DNA of 64,000 bases, taken from Homalodisca vitripennis (lineage: Eukaryota; Arthropoda; Insecta; Hemiptera; Cicadellidae). Location of the stretch: contig NW_025777620.1 in assembly GCF_021130785.1 (NCBI RefSeq), positions 1-64,000 of the forward strand, read 5' to 3'. Position 1 is the first letter of the stretch. Every line of letters begins with the position of its first letter. The position numbers and the translations under genes were made by a program. Under the pieces are notes generated by a model that was not told where the DNA came from, did no database searches, and was given only the letters and a program-made list of their open reading frames with translations. Below are positions 1-12,364 of the stretch, in pieces.

Positions 1-1996
1 TAAAAATGTTTTTTAGTTCAATTTTTGATTTGATTAAAAAATGGTTCCCATTTGTTCTGAGATTTATAAAAAGGGGTTTTTATATTTTAAAAAAGGGCAA
101 TGTGCTAAAACTAATAAAATAATTTTCCCAAAAAATATTTTTCGTTTTCCCCAGAAACCAATTAATGTTTTTTTTAGTTTCGAACTTTGTTGTTTACTTT
201 TTAATTTACTGAATTTTAAAAGACGTTTAATATTTTTTAAATAGTACAATGTGACTAAAGGGGGTAAATTATTTTTTAAAAATAATTTATTTTTCCCAAA
301 ACCACTTAATGTTTTGTTAGTTTCAAAATCTTTTAAATTTTTATTAATATGTGTTACTATTAGTTCTGAGATTTGTAAAGCGTTTAAAATTTTATAAATG
401 TACAATTGACTAAAACTGAATAAATTTTTTCCAAAAATAATTTACGTTTCCTGGAAACCCTTAATGTTTTTGTTAGTTTCGATATTTTGATTGTATTAAC
501 TATTGGTTTTACTATTAGGGACTAGATTTATAAAGGCGTTATTATATCATAAAAATACATTGGCTAAACTGATAAAAAATTTTTTTTAAAAAATAATTTC
601 GTTTCCTAGAAATACTTAAAGTTTGTTTTTTTCAAAATTTTTTAATTGTATTCAAAATTTGTTACTATTAAATTTTCGAGTTTTGAATGGGGTTTAAGTA
701 AATAAAGTACAATGTGAAAAAAAATAAAAAAATTTTTCCCAAAAAATAATTTACGTTCCTAGGAAACACATAAAGTTTTTTTAGTTTGATATCTTTTTAT
801 TTGCATTTTTATCTGCGTTACTATTAGTTTATGAGATTTAAAATTTGGGGTTAATATTCAAAAACGTACAAAGTGGCTAAAAAATGAAAAAAAATTATTT
901 TCCAAGAATAATTTTGTTTTCAGGAAACCATAATGTTTTGAGTTTCGAATTTTTTTGATTTGTAAACTATTGTGTTTACAAAAAGTTGCTGAATTTTTGT
1001 AGAAGGCGTTATAAACAAATTAAAAAAGTACAATGACTAAAAATGAATAAAATAATTTTCCCAAAGAATATTTTTCGTTTCCTAGGAAACCAATTTTAAA
1101 GTTTTTGAAAAATTTCGATTCTTTTGATTTGATAAAAAAGGTTACTTTAGTTTCTGAGTTTTTGAATTAGGGGTTCAATATAAAAAATGTCAATGTGGGC
1201 AAAAAAAATAAAAAATTTTTTTTCCAGAAAAATTAAAGTTTCCTGGAAACCACTTAAGTTTTGTTGTTTGTATCTTTTGAATTGTAAAATTTTCTATTAG
1301 TTTCTGATTTTTTATTAGGGCTTTATATTCATAAATAGTACAATGGGCAAAACTGAATAAAATAATTTTAAAGAATAATTTTTGTTTTTTTAGGAACCAC
1401 TTAATGTTTTGTTAATTTTCGATATTTTTTGATTGTTTAACAAAAGTGTGTTACATTAGGTAGCAAGATTTAGTAGAAGGAGTTTTTAATATAAATAGTA
1501 CAATGTACTAAAACTGAAAAAAATAATTTTTCAAAAGAATATTTACGTTTCAGGAAACCACTTAATGTTTTTTAGTTTCGATATTTTTTGATTTTTATTT
1601 AAAATGTGTGTTACTATTATACTAAAATTTATAGAAGGGGTTTTTTAATTTTTAAAAAAGTACAATGGATAAAAATGAAAAAATAATTTTCCAAAATAAT
1701 TTTCGTTTCTTAGGAAACCCTTAATGTTTTGTTATTTAATTTTTGTTTTTAATAACTATTTTTTCTATAGTTCTGGAAATTTAAATTTGGGTTTAATATA
1801 ATAAAAGTACAATGTGATAAAATATAAATAATTTTCCAAAATAATTAAATTTTCCCAGGAAACCATTTAATGTTTTTTTTGTTTTATAACTTTTAATTTT
1901 TTATAATATATGCGTTAAATTAGTTCTGAATTTTTAAAATACTTTAAATTTAAAAAATTACAATTGCAAAAAAAGAATAAAAAAATTTTCCAAAGA

Positions 1997-2034
<38 letters not shown>

Positions 2035-4770
2035 CCCCGGAAACCACTTAATGTTTTTTATTTCGATATCTTTTATTGGATTAACTTTGTTTTTTATTAG
2101 GTTTCTGGGAATTTTGTTAAGGCTTAAAAATTTTAATAAAAAAGTACAATGGACTAAAACTGAATAAATAATTTTCCAAAGGATAATTTACGTTTTCCCG
2201 GGAAAAACTTATGTTTGTTAGTTTCGATATCTTTGATTTGTAAAAATATATGTTTTACTATTAGGTAGCGAGATTTATAGAAGGGTTTTTTATACATAAA
2301 AAGTACAAAGGGCAAAAAATAATAAAATAATTTTTCAAAAATAATTTTCTTTCCAGGGAAAACCCCTTATTTTTTTGTTAGTTTGATATCTTTGATTTGT
2401 TTTAAATAGTGGTTACTATTAATTACTGAGATGAGAAGGGTTTATTAAAAAAAAATAGTACAATGGTTAAAACTGATAAAAAAAATTTTCCAAAAAATAA
2501 TTTCGTTTCCCAGAAAAAACTTAATGTTTGTTTGTTTTTGATACCTTTTTTTTGTATTAAAAAAGGGTTTTTTACTATTAGGGTGAGTTTAGAAAGGGTT
2601 TTTATAACATAAAAAAACAATGTGGGTAAAAATGAATAAAATAATTTTCCAAAGGAATAATTTACTTTCCTAGGAAACAAATTAAGTTTTGTTTGTTGAT
2701 AAATTTTAATTTGATAATATATTGTTACTATTAGTTCTGAGATTTAGAATGGGGTTTAATTATATAAAAATACAATGTGCAAAACTGTAAAAATAATTTT
2801 CCAAAAATAATTTACGTTTCAGGAAACCCCTTTAAAGTTTTGAGTTTCAAATCTTTTATTTGTATAACTTTTGTGGGCTATTAGGGGGAATTTTGATAAG
2901 CGTTTAATTATCAAAATGTACAATGGGCTTTAAAAATGAAAAAATAATTAAAGAAAAAAATTTACGTTTTTTAGGAAACCACTTAATGTTTTGGTTTTTG
3001 ATATCTTTTATTTGTATTAACTTTGTGTTCTTTAGGAAAGGGGAAATTTTGAAAGGCGTTTATAAATAAATATACAATGAGTAAAATGAATAAAATTTTC
3101 CAAAAAATAATTTCTTTCCTAGAAACCACAATGTTTTGTTTGTTCAAAATCTTTTGATTTTTTTATTAAATATTGTGTTTCATTATTGCAAATTATAGAA
3201 CGTTTAATATAAATTTAATATACAAGTGATAAAACGAATAAAAAATTTCCCAAAAAAATAATTTTCGTTTTCCCCAGGGAAAACTAATGTTTTGTTAGTT
3301 TGATATCTTTTGATTTTATTAACAAAAGTGTGTTACTTTAAAATTTTTCTGAATTTAGTAGAGGGGTTTAATTATTAAAAATATTCAATGTGCTAAAAAA
3401 AATAAAAAAATTTTCCAAAAAATAATTTCGTTTTTCTAGAAACCACAAATGTTTGTTAGTTTCGATATTTTTGATTTGTTTAACAAAAGTGTGTTACTTT
3501 ATATTGCGGGGATTTATAGAGGGTTTTAATTTTAATAAATAGTACAAAGTGACAAAACTGAAAAAAATAATTTTTTTAAAAAATAATTACTTTCCAAGGG
3601 AAAAAATTAAGTTTTTTATTTCGATTTCTTTTGATTTGTATTACCCATAGTGTGTTACTATTAGTTTTTTGAATTTAGTAGAAGGTTTTAATTATCTAAA
3701 TAGTAAATGGGCTTTTTAAATGAATAAAATAATTTTCCAAAAAAATAATTTTCGTTTTTTAAAAAACCAAAATGTTTTGTTACTTTGATATCTTTTGATT
3801 TGTATTAACAAAATTTTGTGTTCTATAGTTTTCTGAATTTTGTAAAAGTTTTTTAAAATAATAAATAGTTAAAAATACTAAAAATGAAAAATTTAAATTT
3901 CCCCAAAAAATATTTTTTGTTTTCCCAGGGAAAACCACTTAATGTTTTGTTTTTCAAAAATTTTTTTTTGTATTACTATAGGTGTTCTATTTTTGGTGAG
4001 ATTTATAGAGGCTTTTTTAAATTATAAAAAATGTACAATGTGGCTTTAAAAAGAAAAAAAAAATTTTCCAAAAATAATTTACGTTTCCCAGGAAACCACT
4101 TAAAATTTGTTAGGTTTTTTTTTGATATTTTGATTTGTATTAACTATTGGGTTCTATAAATTACTGAATTTGTAGAAACGTTTAATTATATAAATATAAA
4201 TGGACTATACTGAATAAATTTTAATTTTCCCCAAAAAATTTTACGTTTCCCCAGAAACCATTTTAATGTTTGTAGTTTCAAAATTTTTTAATTTGTATTA
4301 AATATGGGGTGTTACTATTAGGAAGTAAAAATTTAGTAGAAGCTTTAAGTATAATAATAGTACAATGTGCTAAAAAATGAATAAAATAATTTTCCCAAAA
4401 AATAATTTCGTTTCCCCCGGAAAACTTTTTTTTTTTGTTAGTTTCATACTTTTTTATTTGTATTAACAAAAGTTTGGGGTTTCTATTATTTGCTGGATTT
4501 AGTAGAGGCTTTAATTAAATAAATATACAATGTACTAAAAAGAAAAATTAATTTTTTAAAAATAATTTTAATTTCTAGAAACCACTAATTTTTTTTTTCG
4601 ATATCTTTTGATTTTTATTAACTATTTTGTTACATTAAAATTGCTAAGATTTTGTGAACGTTTATAAAAAATAAATTAAAATGTGACTAAACAAAAAAAA
4701 TAAAATTTTTAAAAATATTTACTTTCCTAGGAAACCCTTAATGTTTTTTGTTTTCGATACTTTTGATTAA
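1..4770. repeat. AT-rich satellite, about 170-bp monomer, degraded copy, orientation 1
   Basis: Recurring landmarks show a tandem satellite: a block like TTTCC(T)AGGAAACCACTTAA, then a GTTAGTTTCGATATCTTTTG-like block, a TACTATTAG block and ACAATGTG..TAAAACTGAATAAA, repeating at roughly 170 bp. The monomers match those at 4896-9694 in reverse complement. Copies here are very noisy, with many homopolymer length changes, dropped bases and a T run of more than 30 near 2007, far worse than the same satellite at 56324-59894. No gene is supported; the short open frames here are chance. Confidence 0.85.
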
Positions 4771-4895
4771 AAAATTTCCAAACAAAATTGAATATTATTT
4801 AGATTTGGTTAAGGAATTTTTTAAAAAATTAAAAAATCCTTCAAAACAATAAAATAATTTTCCCAAAATAATTTACATTTTGGAACCCCTTAAAA
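4771..4895. other. Junction where satellite orientation flips
   Basis: Left of about 4770 the satellite reads in orientation 1; from about 4896 (AAAAGATATCGAAACTAAC) it reads in the opposite orientation. The roughly 125 bp between holds a short non-satellite AT-rich stretch and a partial monomer still in orientation 1. This is either a real inversion or an assembly join between opposed arrays. Confidence 0.6.
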
Positions 4896-7800
4896 AAATC
4901 AAAAGATATCGAAACTAACAAAACATTAAGGTGTTTTTTTAGAAACGTAAATTATTATTTTGAAAATTATTTTATTCAGTTTTTAGTCACATTGTACTAT
5001 TTATTATATTAAACGCCATCTACATAAATCTCAGCTTTCTAATAGTAACCGCAACTATTGTTAATACAAATTAAAAGATATCGAAACTAACAAACCATTA
5101 TGTGGTTTCCCTAGGAAACGTAAAATTATTCTTTGGAAAATTATTTTATTCAGTTTAGGCCACATTGTACTATATATGATACATTAAACGCCTTATACTA
5201 AATCTCAGCTAAGTAATAGTAACACAGTATAGTTAGTACAAATCAAAAGATATCGAAACTAACAAAAACATTAAGTGGTTTTCCTAGGACACGTAAATTA
5301 TTCTTTGGAAAATTATTTTATTCAGTTTTAGTCACATTGTACTATTTATTATATATTAAACGCCTTCTACTAAATCTCAGCTACCTAATAGTAATACACT
5401 ATTGTTAATACTAATCAAAAGATATCGAATATAAGAAAGCATTAAGTGGTTTCTTAGGAAACGTAAATTATTTATTTAGAAAATTGTTTTATTCCGTTTT
5501 AGTCACATTGTACAATTTATGCTATATTAAATGCCTTCTACTAAATCTCAGTAAACTAATAGTAACGCAGTATAATTATGCAAATCAAAAGATATCGAAA
5601 CTAACAAAACATTGAGTGGTTTCCTAGGTAAACGTAAAATTATTCTTTGGAAAATTATTTTATTCAGTTTTAGTCTCATTGTACTATTTATGATATTTTA
5701 AAACGCCTTCTACTAAATCTCAGCAAACTAATAGGAAACACACTATAGTTAATACAAATCAAAAGATATCGAAACTAACAAAACATTAAGTGGTTTCCTA
5801 AGAAACTTAAATTATTCTTTGGAAAAATTAATTTTATTCAGTTTTAGCCACATTGTACGATTTATTATATATTGAACGCCTAATTCTAAATCTCAGTAAA
5901 CTAATAGTAAACACTGTATAATAATGCAAATCAAAAAGATATCGAAACTAACAAAACATTATGTGGTTTCCTAGGAAACGTAAATTTATTCTTTGGGAAA
6001 ATTATTTTATTTCGATTTTATTCACATTGTACTATCTCGATTATACATTAAATGCCATCTACTAAATCTAGTCTGTGCATTCTAATAGTAACACACTATA
6101 TTGAATACAAATTAAAGATATTGAAAACTAACAAAAAAACATTAAGTGATTTCCTAGGAAACGTAAATTATTTTTTGGAAAAAAATTTTACTCAGCTTTA
6201 GTCGCATTGTACTATTTATGATATAATAAACGCCTTCTAACTAAATCTCAGCTACCTAAATAGTAACACACAATAGTTAATACAAATCAAAAGATATCGA
6301 GAACTAACAAAACATTAAGTGGTTTCCCAGGAAACGTAAATTATTTTTTGGAAAATTAATTTATTCAGTTTTAGTCACATTGTACTATTTATTATACATT
6401 AAACGCTATCTACTAAATCTCAGCAATCTAATAGTAAACACACTTATATTGAATACAAATTAAAAAAGATATTGAAAACTAACAAAACATTAAGTGGGTT
6501 TCCTAGGAAACGTAACATTATTTTTTGGAAAATAATTTTACTCAGCTTTAGTCCACATTGTACTATTTTATAATATACTTAAACGGTCTTCTACTAAATC
6601 TCAGCTAATTAATAGTAACACACAATAGTTAACTACAAATCAAAAGATAACGAAACTAACAAAACATTAAGTGGTTTTCTAGGAAACGTAAATTATTCTT
6701 TGGAAAATTATTTTATTCAGTTTTAGACACATTGCCCTATTTATAACATATTAAACAACGCCTTCTACTAAATCTCAGCAAACTAATAGGAAACACACTA
6801 TTGTTAATGACAAATCAAAAGATATCAGAACTAACAAAACATTATGTGGTTTCCTAGGAAATGTAAATTATTCTTTGGAAAATTATTTTATTCAGTTTTA
6901 GCCACATTGTACTATTTATGTTATAAGAAACGCCTTCTACTAAATCTCAGCTTCCTATTTGTAACACAATATTGTTAATACAAATCAAAAGATATCGAAA
7001 GTAACAAAACATTAAGTGGTTTCCTAGGAAACGTAAATTGTTCTTTGGAAACTTATTTTATTCAGTTTAAGCCCCATTGTACTATATATGATACATTAAA
7101 CGCCTAATACTAAATCTCAGCTACCTAATAGTAACACAGTATAGTTAGTACAAATCAAAAAGATATCGAAACTAACAAAACATTAAGTGGTTTCCTAGGA
7201 AACGTAAATTATTCTTTGGAAAATTATTTTTATTCAGTTTTAGTTCACATTGTACTATTTATGTATACATTAAACGCCATCTACTAAATCTCAGCAATCT
7301 AATAGTAAAACACTATATTAAATACAAATTAAAAGATATTGAAACTAACAAAACATTAAGTGGTTTCCTAGGAAACGTAAATTATTTTTGGAAAATTATT
7401 TTATTCAGTTTTAGTCACATTGTAACTATTTATAATATATTAAAACGTCTTCTACTAAATCTCAGCTAATTAATAGTAACACACAATAGTTAATACAAAT
7501 CAAAAGATATCGAAACTAACAAACATTAAAGTGGTTTCCTAGTAAACGTAAAATTATTCTTTGGAAAATTATTTTATTCAGTTTTAGTAACATTGTACTA
7601 TTTATTGATAACATTAAACGCCTAACTAAATCTCAGGAATCTAATAGTAACACGCTAGTTATTTATGCAAATCAAAAGATAGTCGAAACTAACAAAACAT
7701 TAAGCAGTTTCCTAGGAAAATGTAAATTATTCTTTGGAAAATTATTTTATTCAGTTTTTAGCCACATTGTACTATTTCTATTATATATTAAACGCCTTCT

Positions 7801-9694
7801 ACTAAATCTCAGCTAATAGTAACACACTATTGTTAATACAAATCAAAAGATATCGAAACTAACAAAACAATTAAGTGGTTTCCTAGGAAACGTAAATTAT
7901 TCTTTGCGAAAATTATTTTATTCCAGTTTTTTAGCCACATTGTACTATTTATGATATATTAAACGCCTAATTCTAAATCTCAGCTAAACTAATAGTAACG
8001 CAGTATAATTATGCAAATCAAAAGATATCGAAACTAACAAAAACATTAAGTGGTTTCCTAGGAAACGTAAATTATTTCTTTGGAAAATTATTTTAATTCA
8101 GTTTTAGTCACATTGTACTATTTATTGATATATTAAACGCCTTCTACTAAATCTCAGCAAACTAATAGTAACACACTATTGTTAATACAAATTAAAAGAT
8201 ATCGGAACTAACAAAACATTAAGTGGTTTCCTAGGAAACGTAAATTATTCTTTGGAAAATTATTTTATTCCGTTTTAGCCACATTGTACTATTTATGTTA
8301 TAATAAACACCTTCTACTAAATCTCAGCTTCCTCTAATTGTAACACACTATTAGTTAATACAAATCAAAAGATATCGAAACTAACAAAACATTAAGTGGT
8401 TTCCCTAGGAAAGGTAAATTATTTTTTGGAAAATTATTTTATTCAGTTTAAGCCCCATTGTACTATATATTATACATTAAACGCCATATTACTAAAAGTC
8501 AGCAATCTAATAGTAACACGCTATATTGAATACAAATTAAAAGATATCGAAACAAACAAAACAATAAGCAGTTTTTCCTAGGAAATGTAAATTATTCTTT
8601 GGAAAATTATTTTATTCAGTTTTAGCCACATTGTACTATTTATGTTATAAGAAAACGCCTTCTACTAAATCTCAGCTAAGTAATAGTAACACACTATTGT
8701 TAGTACAAATTTCAAAAGATATCGAAACTAACAAAAACATTAAGTGGTTTCCTAGGACAAACGTAAATTATTCTTTGGAAAATTAATTTTTTTCAGTTTT
8801 AGTCACATTGTACTATTTATTATATATTAAAACGCCTTCTACTAAATCTCAGCTACCTAATAGTTATCACACTATTGTTAATACTAATTAAAAGATATCG
8901 AATATAAGAAAACATTAAGTGGTTTCCTAAGGAACGTAAATTAATTATTTAGAAAATTGTTTTATTCCGTTTTAGTCACGTTGTACAATTTATGCTATAT
9001 TAAATGCCTAATTCTAAATATCAGTAAACTAATAGTAAACGCAGTATAATTATGCAAATCAAAAGATATCGAAACTAACAAAACATTGAGTGGTTACCTA
9101 GTAAACGTAAATTATTCTTTGGAAAAAATTATTTTATTCAGTTTTTAGTCTCATTGTACTATTTATGATATATTAAACGCCTTCTACTAAAATCAGCAAA
9201 CTAATAGTAACACACTATAGTTAATACAATTCAAAAGATATCGAAACTAACAAAACATTATGTGGTTTCCTAGTAAACGTTAATTATTCATCGGAAAATT
9301 ATTTTATTCAGTTTTAGACACATTGTACTATTTATGATATATGAAACGCCTAATTCTAAATCTTCAGTAAACTAATAGTAACGCAGTTTAGTTATGCAAA
9401 TCAAAAAGATATCGAAACTAACAAAACATTAATTGGTTTCCTAGGAAACGTAAAATATTTATTGGAAAATTATTTTATTCAGCTTTAGTAACATTGTACT
9501 ATTTATGATATTTTAAACGTCTTCTACTAAATCCCAGCTAACTAATAGTAACACACAATAGTTAATACAAATCAAAAGATATCGAAACTAATAAAATTAT
9601 TAAGTGGTTTCCTAGGAAACGTAAAATTATTCTTTGGAAAATTATTTTATTCATTTTTTAGTCACATTGTACTATTTATTATATATTAAACGCC
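4896..9694. repeat. 170-bp satellite array, orientation 2, left flank of element B
   Basis: About 28 monomers of 168-172 bp. Each carries AAAAGATATCGAAACTAAC, the 12-bp palindrome TTTCCTAGGAAA, TTTATTCAGTTTTAGTCAC, ATTGTACTATTTAT and TTAAACGCC followed by TCTACTAAATCTCAGC. Several monomer subtypes recur, for example one with CGAATATAAGAAA and one ending TAATTATGCAAATC. The last bases, AACGCC at 9689-9694, are the left target duplication of element B. There are no genes. Confidence 0.92.
9689..9694. repeat. Left target-site duplication of element B (AACGCC)
   Basis: AACGCC precedes the AGT terminus; the same six bases follow the right terminus at 56324-56329. In uninterrupted satellite monomers the word occurs once, in TTAAACGCCTTCTAC. 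Confidence 0.85.
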
Positions 9695-9915
9695 AGTAGT
9701 ATACTTTTGGCCGTTCCTGGGACAAAGCACCCGAGACCGGTTTCTGGGACAAACCGTGTAAGACCGAATCTGGGACAGAAAATTGTTAGGGAGCGACTAA
9801 GAGTGTGAGTACGGGTATTCAGAACCGCGCCGCGCGAATCACCACGCATGTCATCGCTGTCCCGCCACCGCGCAGACACCACGCGTTGTTACTGTAAGTA
9901 TACAAGCAATCGGCA
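9695..9915. repeat. Element B left terminal inverted repeat, GC-rich
   Basis: This is the reverse complement of 55946-56167 with few differences. It starts AGTAGTATACTT and has three spaced copies of a CTGGGACA(A/G)A word preceded by CCGTTC, CCGGTT or CCGAAT-like triplets, then a CG-rich half with GCGCCGCGCG. The base composition is very unlike the AT-rich surroundings. The short open frames through it are composition artefacts. Confidence 0.85.
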
Positions 9916-10039
9916 CGCGCCTCGTCATCGCCGCGCGCCGCGCGAACTGCTGAACCGTCACCGCCTAGCAATTGGCACACGCCTCGTCAGCACCGCGCCG
10001 CGCGAGTGCTGAACCGTCACCAAGCACCGCGGGCGCGGC
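9916..10039. other. Spacer between inverted copies of the B terminal repeat
   Basis: A CG-rich spacer with two CTGAACCGTCACC words and two GCACACGCCTCGTCA-like words. It separates the left terminal repeat from its own inverted copy, so the end is a large foldback. The second B-type element has a shortened version at about 60030-60120. Confidence 0.6.
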
Positions 10040-10247
10040 GATGACGAGGCACGTGCCGATTGCTTGTATACTTACAGTAACAACGCGTGGTGTCTGCGCG
10101 GTGGCGGGACAGCGATGACATGCGTGGTGATTCGCGCGGCGTGGTTTCTGACTACCCGTACTCACACTCTTATTCGCTCTCTAACAATTTTCTGTCCCAG
10201 ATTCGGTCTCACACGGTTTTGTCCCAGAACCGGTCTCGGGTGAAGCA
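10040..10247. repeat. Inverted internal copy of the B terminal repeat
   Basis: Runs from GTGCCGATTGCTTGTATAC to ACCGGTCTCGGGTG and is the inverse of about 9730-9915. It lacks the outermost 30 or so bases of the terminal repeat and joins directly to polymerase sequence. Together with the left end it makes a foldback with arms of about 200 bp. Confidence 0.8.
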
Positions 10248-10249
10248 AA

Positions 10250-10942
10250 CCGAACTTTTAAGAGTCGAACCATCTTTTACAGAAAACCTAGTTGCTGTAC
10301 ATTTTAGTAAAAAAAAACTTTTGTTAAATAAACCTATTTACGTAGTGGTATGAGTATTCTAGACATATCAAAGACACTGATGTATGATTTCCACTACAAT
10401 GTAATGAAAGAGAAGTATGGATCTAATATAAAAAATGGTGTACAACCGATACCGATTCCCTGATATATGACATCAAAACTAAAAAACTTCTACGAAGACA
10501 TGAAACATATAATTGGATTATTTGATACAAGTGACTACCCCAACCCCAACCAATATGGGCTCCCCCACGTAAAACAAAAAAGTTCTGGGTAAAATGAAAG
10601 ATGAACTTAATGGTCGAATCTTGCGAGAGTTTGTAGGACTACGATCCCAAGATGTATGCGAGCAATATAGAAGACAACCATTTCATAAAGAGGTCTAAGG
10701 GCGTGAAAAAAGCTGTAGTTGAAAATGAAATTACCTTTAGCAAACTATAAAGACTGTTTGTTTAGTAACATCGAGCACTACAAAACGATGAATACAATTC
10801 GGAGTCAAGCACTAAATCTCTACAGCGTAGAACACCATAAAGTGGTACTTTCATCAAAGGACGACGACAAACGTTTCGTCGTACTCGAAGACAATATCCG
10901 AACCCTAGCATGGGGTCATCATAGAATATGCGAAAACTGTTA
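10250..10942 (+). pseudogene. pPolB C-terminal fragment of element B, broken
   Basis: Protein-primed family B DNA polymerase, C-terminal third only. It holds the metal-binding motif C (YTDTDS, near 10445 across a frame break) and ends in the conserved tail WGHHRICENC just before the ATPase. The palm N-terminal part, exonuclease and thumb regions are missing; the 5' end is fused to a terminal repeat. It matches 60319-61002 almost exactly but has many extra single bases (for example near 10345, 10433, 10445, 10570, 10646, 10735 and 10865), so no long frame remains. The intact sister copy suggests these are assembly errors or very recent damage. Confidence 0.85.
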
Positions 10943-10950
10943 AATTGTAA

Positions 10951-11628
10951 ATGTATGTAAGAGAACATACTATGGAAATTCAAGTGTATTGCAGAGAGAA
11001 ATTCGAAGACCAATTTTTACCTAGCCCGTTACGGTGTATTATTGTAGGACCGTCTGGGTGTGGTAAAACGAACTTGTTATTGAATTTCATTTACAACAAA
11101 GATGGAGTTCCGTTCAAGAATCTATACGTGTTTAGTCGTTCAATAGAACAACCTGCATATGTAGATCTGCGTGAACAATACAGTAGATTAGAAAAAAACC
11201 TCAGAAGACACATTGCGTTTTTCTATTCTTCCTGTCAAGATCTCATTTCTATCGATGACTGCAAACCAAACTCACTTGTGGTATTCGATGACTGCCTCCT
11301 AGAAGAGCAAACTAAAATCAAAGACTATTTCATTAGAGGACGTCATAAAGGGATTTCTTGTGTCTACCTGAGTCAGAGCTATGGTCGGGTTGATATGCAG
11401 GTCATACGAAACAATATTAATCTGTTGTGTCTGTTTACAATGAACAAGTACTATACAAAGAGAGTGTTCCAGGACTTTGTAGGTTCTGACATGACTTTCA
11501 ACCAATTTGAGGCTCTCTGTTTTGAGTGCTGGAAAACACCTCATGGATTCATATCTATTAATACTACAGCTAAACCACAAAAAAGGAAATATATGTGCAA
11601 TTTAAAAAGGAAACTATGTGTTGAATAA
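10951..11628 (+). CDS. Polinton packaging ATPase, element B copy 1 (intact)
   Basis: FtsK/HerA-type genome-packaging ATPase, expected to power loading of element DNA into capsids. It is a complete 225-codon frame, the usual size for this family. Walker A is VGPSGCGKTN at about residues 33-42. Walker B is LVVFDDC at about 108-114, followed by an arginine-rich FIRGRHKGISCVYLSQ segment. The start ATG lies in TTGTAAATG, 8 bp after the polymerase stop. An ACGTT minisatellite follows the stop. This is the only full-length unbroken copy with every usual motif in the left array, and it sits in the ancestral position next to the polymerase fragment. Confidence 0.93.
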   Translation: MYVREHTMEIQVYCREKFEDQFLPSPLRCIIVGPSGCGKTNLLLNFIYNKDGVPFKNLYVFSRSIEQPAYVDLREQYSRLEKNLRRHIAFFYSSCQDLISIDDCKPNSLVVFDDCLLEEQTKIKDYFIRGRHKGISCVYLSQSYGRVDMQVIRNNINLLCLFTMNKYYTKRVFQDFVGSDMTFNQFEALCFECWKTPHGFISINTTAKPQKRKYMCNLKRKLCVE

Positions 11629-12190
11629 TACTTCGTTGTAAAAACGTACCAGTATAAAACGTAATTTGACGTTCAAGCATAAACGTATTTTGACGTTTAA
11701 GTATAAACGTAATTTGTCGCTTAAGTATAAACGTAATTTGACGTTTAAGTATAAAAGTAATTTGACGATTAATTATAAACGTTAATTTGACGTTTAAGTA
11801 TAAACGTAATTTAACGTTCATAAACGTAATTTGACGTTCATAAACGTAATTTGACGTTCATAAAGGTAATTTGACGTTTAAGTATAAACGTTATTTAACG
11901 GTCATAAACGTAATTTGACGTTCATAAACGTAATTTTGATGTTTAAGTATAAACGTAATTTGACGTTTAAGTATAAACGTAATTTGACGTTTAAGTATAA
12001 ACGTAATTTGACGTTTCAAGTATAAACGTAATTTAACGTTCATAAACGTAATTTGACGTTCATAAACGTAATTTGACGTTTAAGTATAAACGTAATTTAA
12101 CGTTCATAAACGTAATTTGACGTTCATAAACGTAATTTGACGTTCAAGTATAAACGTAATTTGACGTTTATAAACGTAATTTGACGTTCC
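11629..12190. repeat. ACGTT minisatellite, array unit 1
   Basis: Tandem 20-bp (ATAAACGTAATTTGACGTTC) and 24-bp (TTAAGT extended) units. Each contains AACGT and ACGTT as an inverted pair around AATTTG. The stretch 12191-12364 that follows carries the start of the GLW gene (ATGGCGAATAAACTAG) and AAACTGTTA filler before the next ATPase. Confidence 0.9.
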
Positions 12191-12364
12191 ATTGTAAACG
12201 TGACTTGAAAGATTTTAAGAAAAACTCTGTATCTATTACTATAAGTATACAACATGGCGAATAAACTAGATGCAAAAAGAAGCAAGGCGACTTGAAAAAA
12301 ATTAAACTGTTAAAAACTGCGAACTGTTAAACTGTTAGCGATGCGAAAAACTGTTAAATTGTAA
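12191..12364 (+). pseudogene. Leader: truncated start of GLW-type gene plus filler
   Basis: The leader has GTAAACGTGACTTGAAAGA, TCTGTATCTATTACTATAAG, then the first 15 or so codons of the GLW-type virion gene (MANKLDA at about 12254), and then breaks off into repeated AAACTGTTA / GCGAAAACTGTTAAA words. The last of these equals the polymerase 3' end upstream of ATPase copy 1. This same junction precedes every later ATPase copy, so all array units descend from one rearrangement. Confidence 0.8.

Noticed and set aside
1..4770. Short open frames in the left satellite as small genes
   Set aside because: They follow monomer sequence with random indels and contain homopolymer runs such as poly-Phe; no family features.
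9750..10250. rRNA or CpG-island promoter of a host gene in the GC-rich block
   Set aside because: The block is an inverted terminal repeat that recurs at 55.9, 59.9, 62.4 and 63.5 kb next to Polinton genes and has no rRNA-like conserved cores.
9679..10353. Short frames in the GC-rich terminal repeats as genes
   Set aside because: They lie in inverted repeats, are open in several frames from base composition and include terminal sequence of the element.
11299..11580. Minus-strand frame inside each ATPase copy
   Set aside because: It is a mirror of the ATPase coding strand, changes with ATPase subtype and has no start motif; treated as a shadow.
11629..12190. CRISPR-like array
   Set aside because: Units are contiguous and degenerate, there are no unique spacers of constant length and no cas genes, and the context is a eukaryotic transposon.
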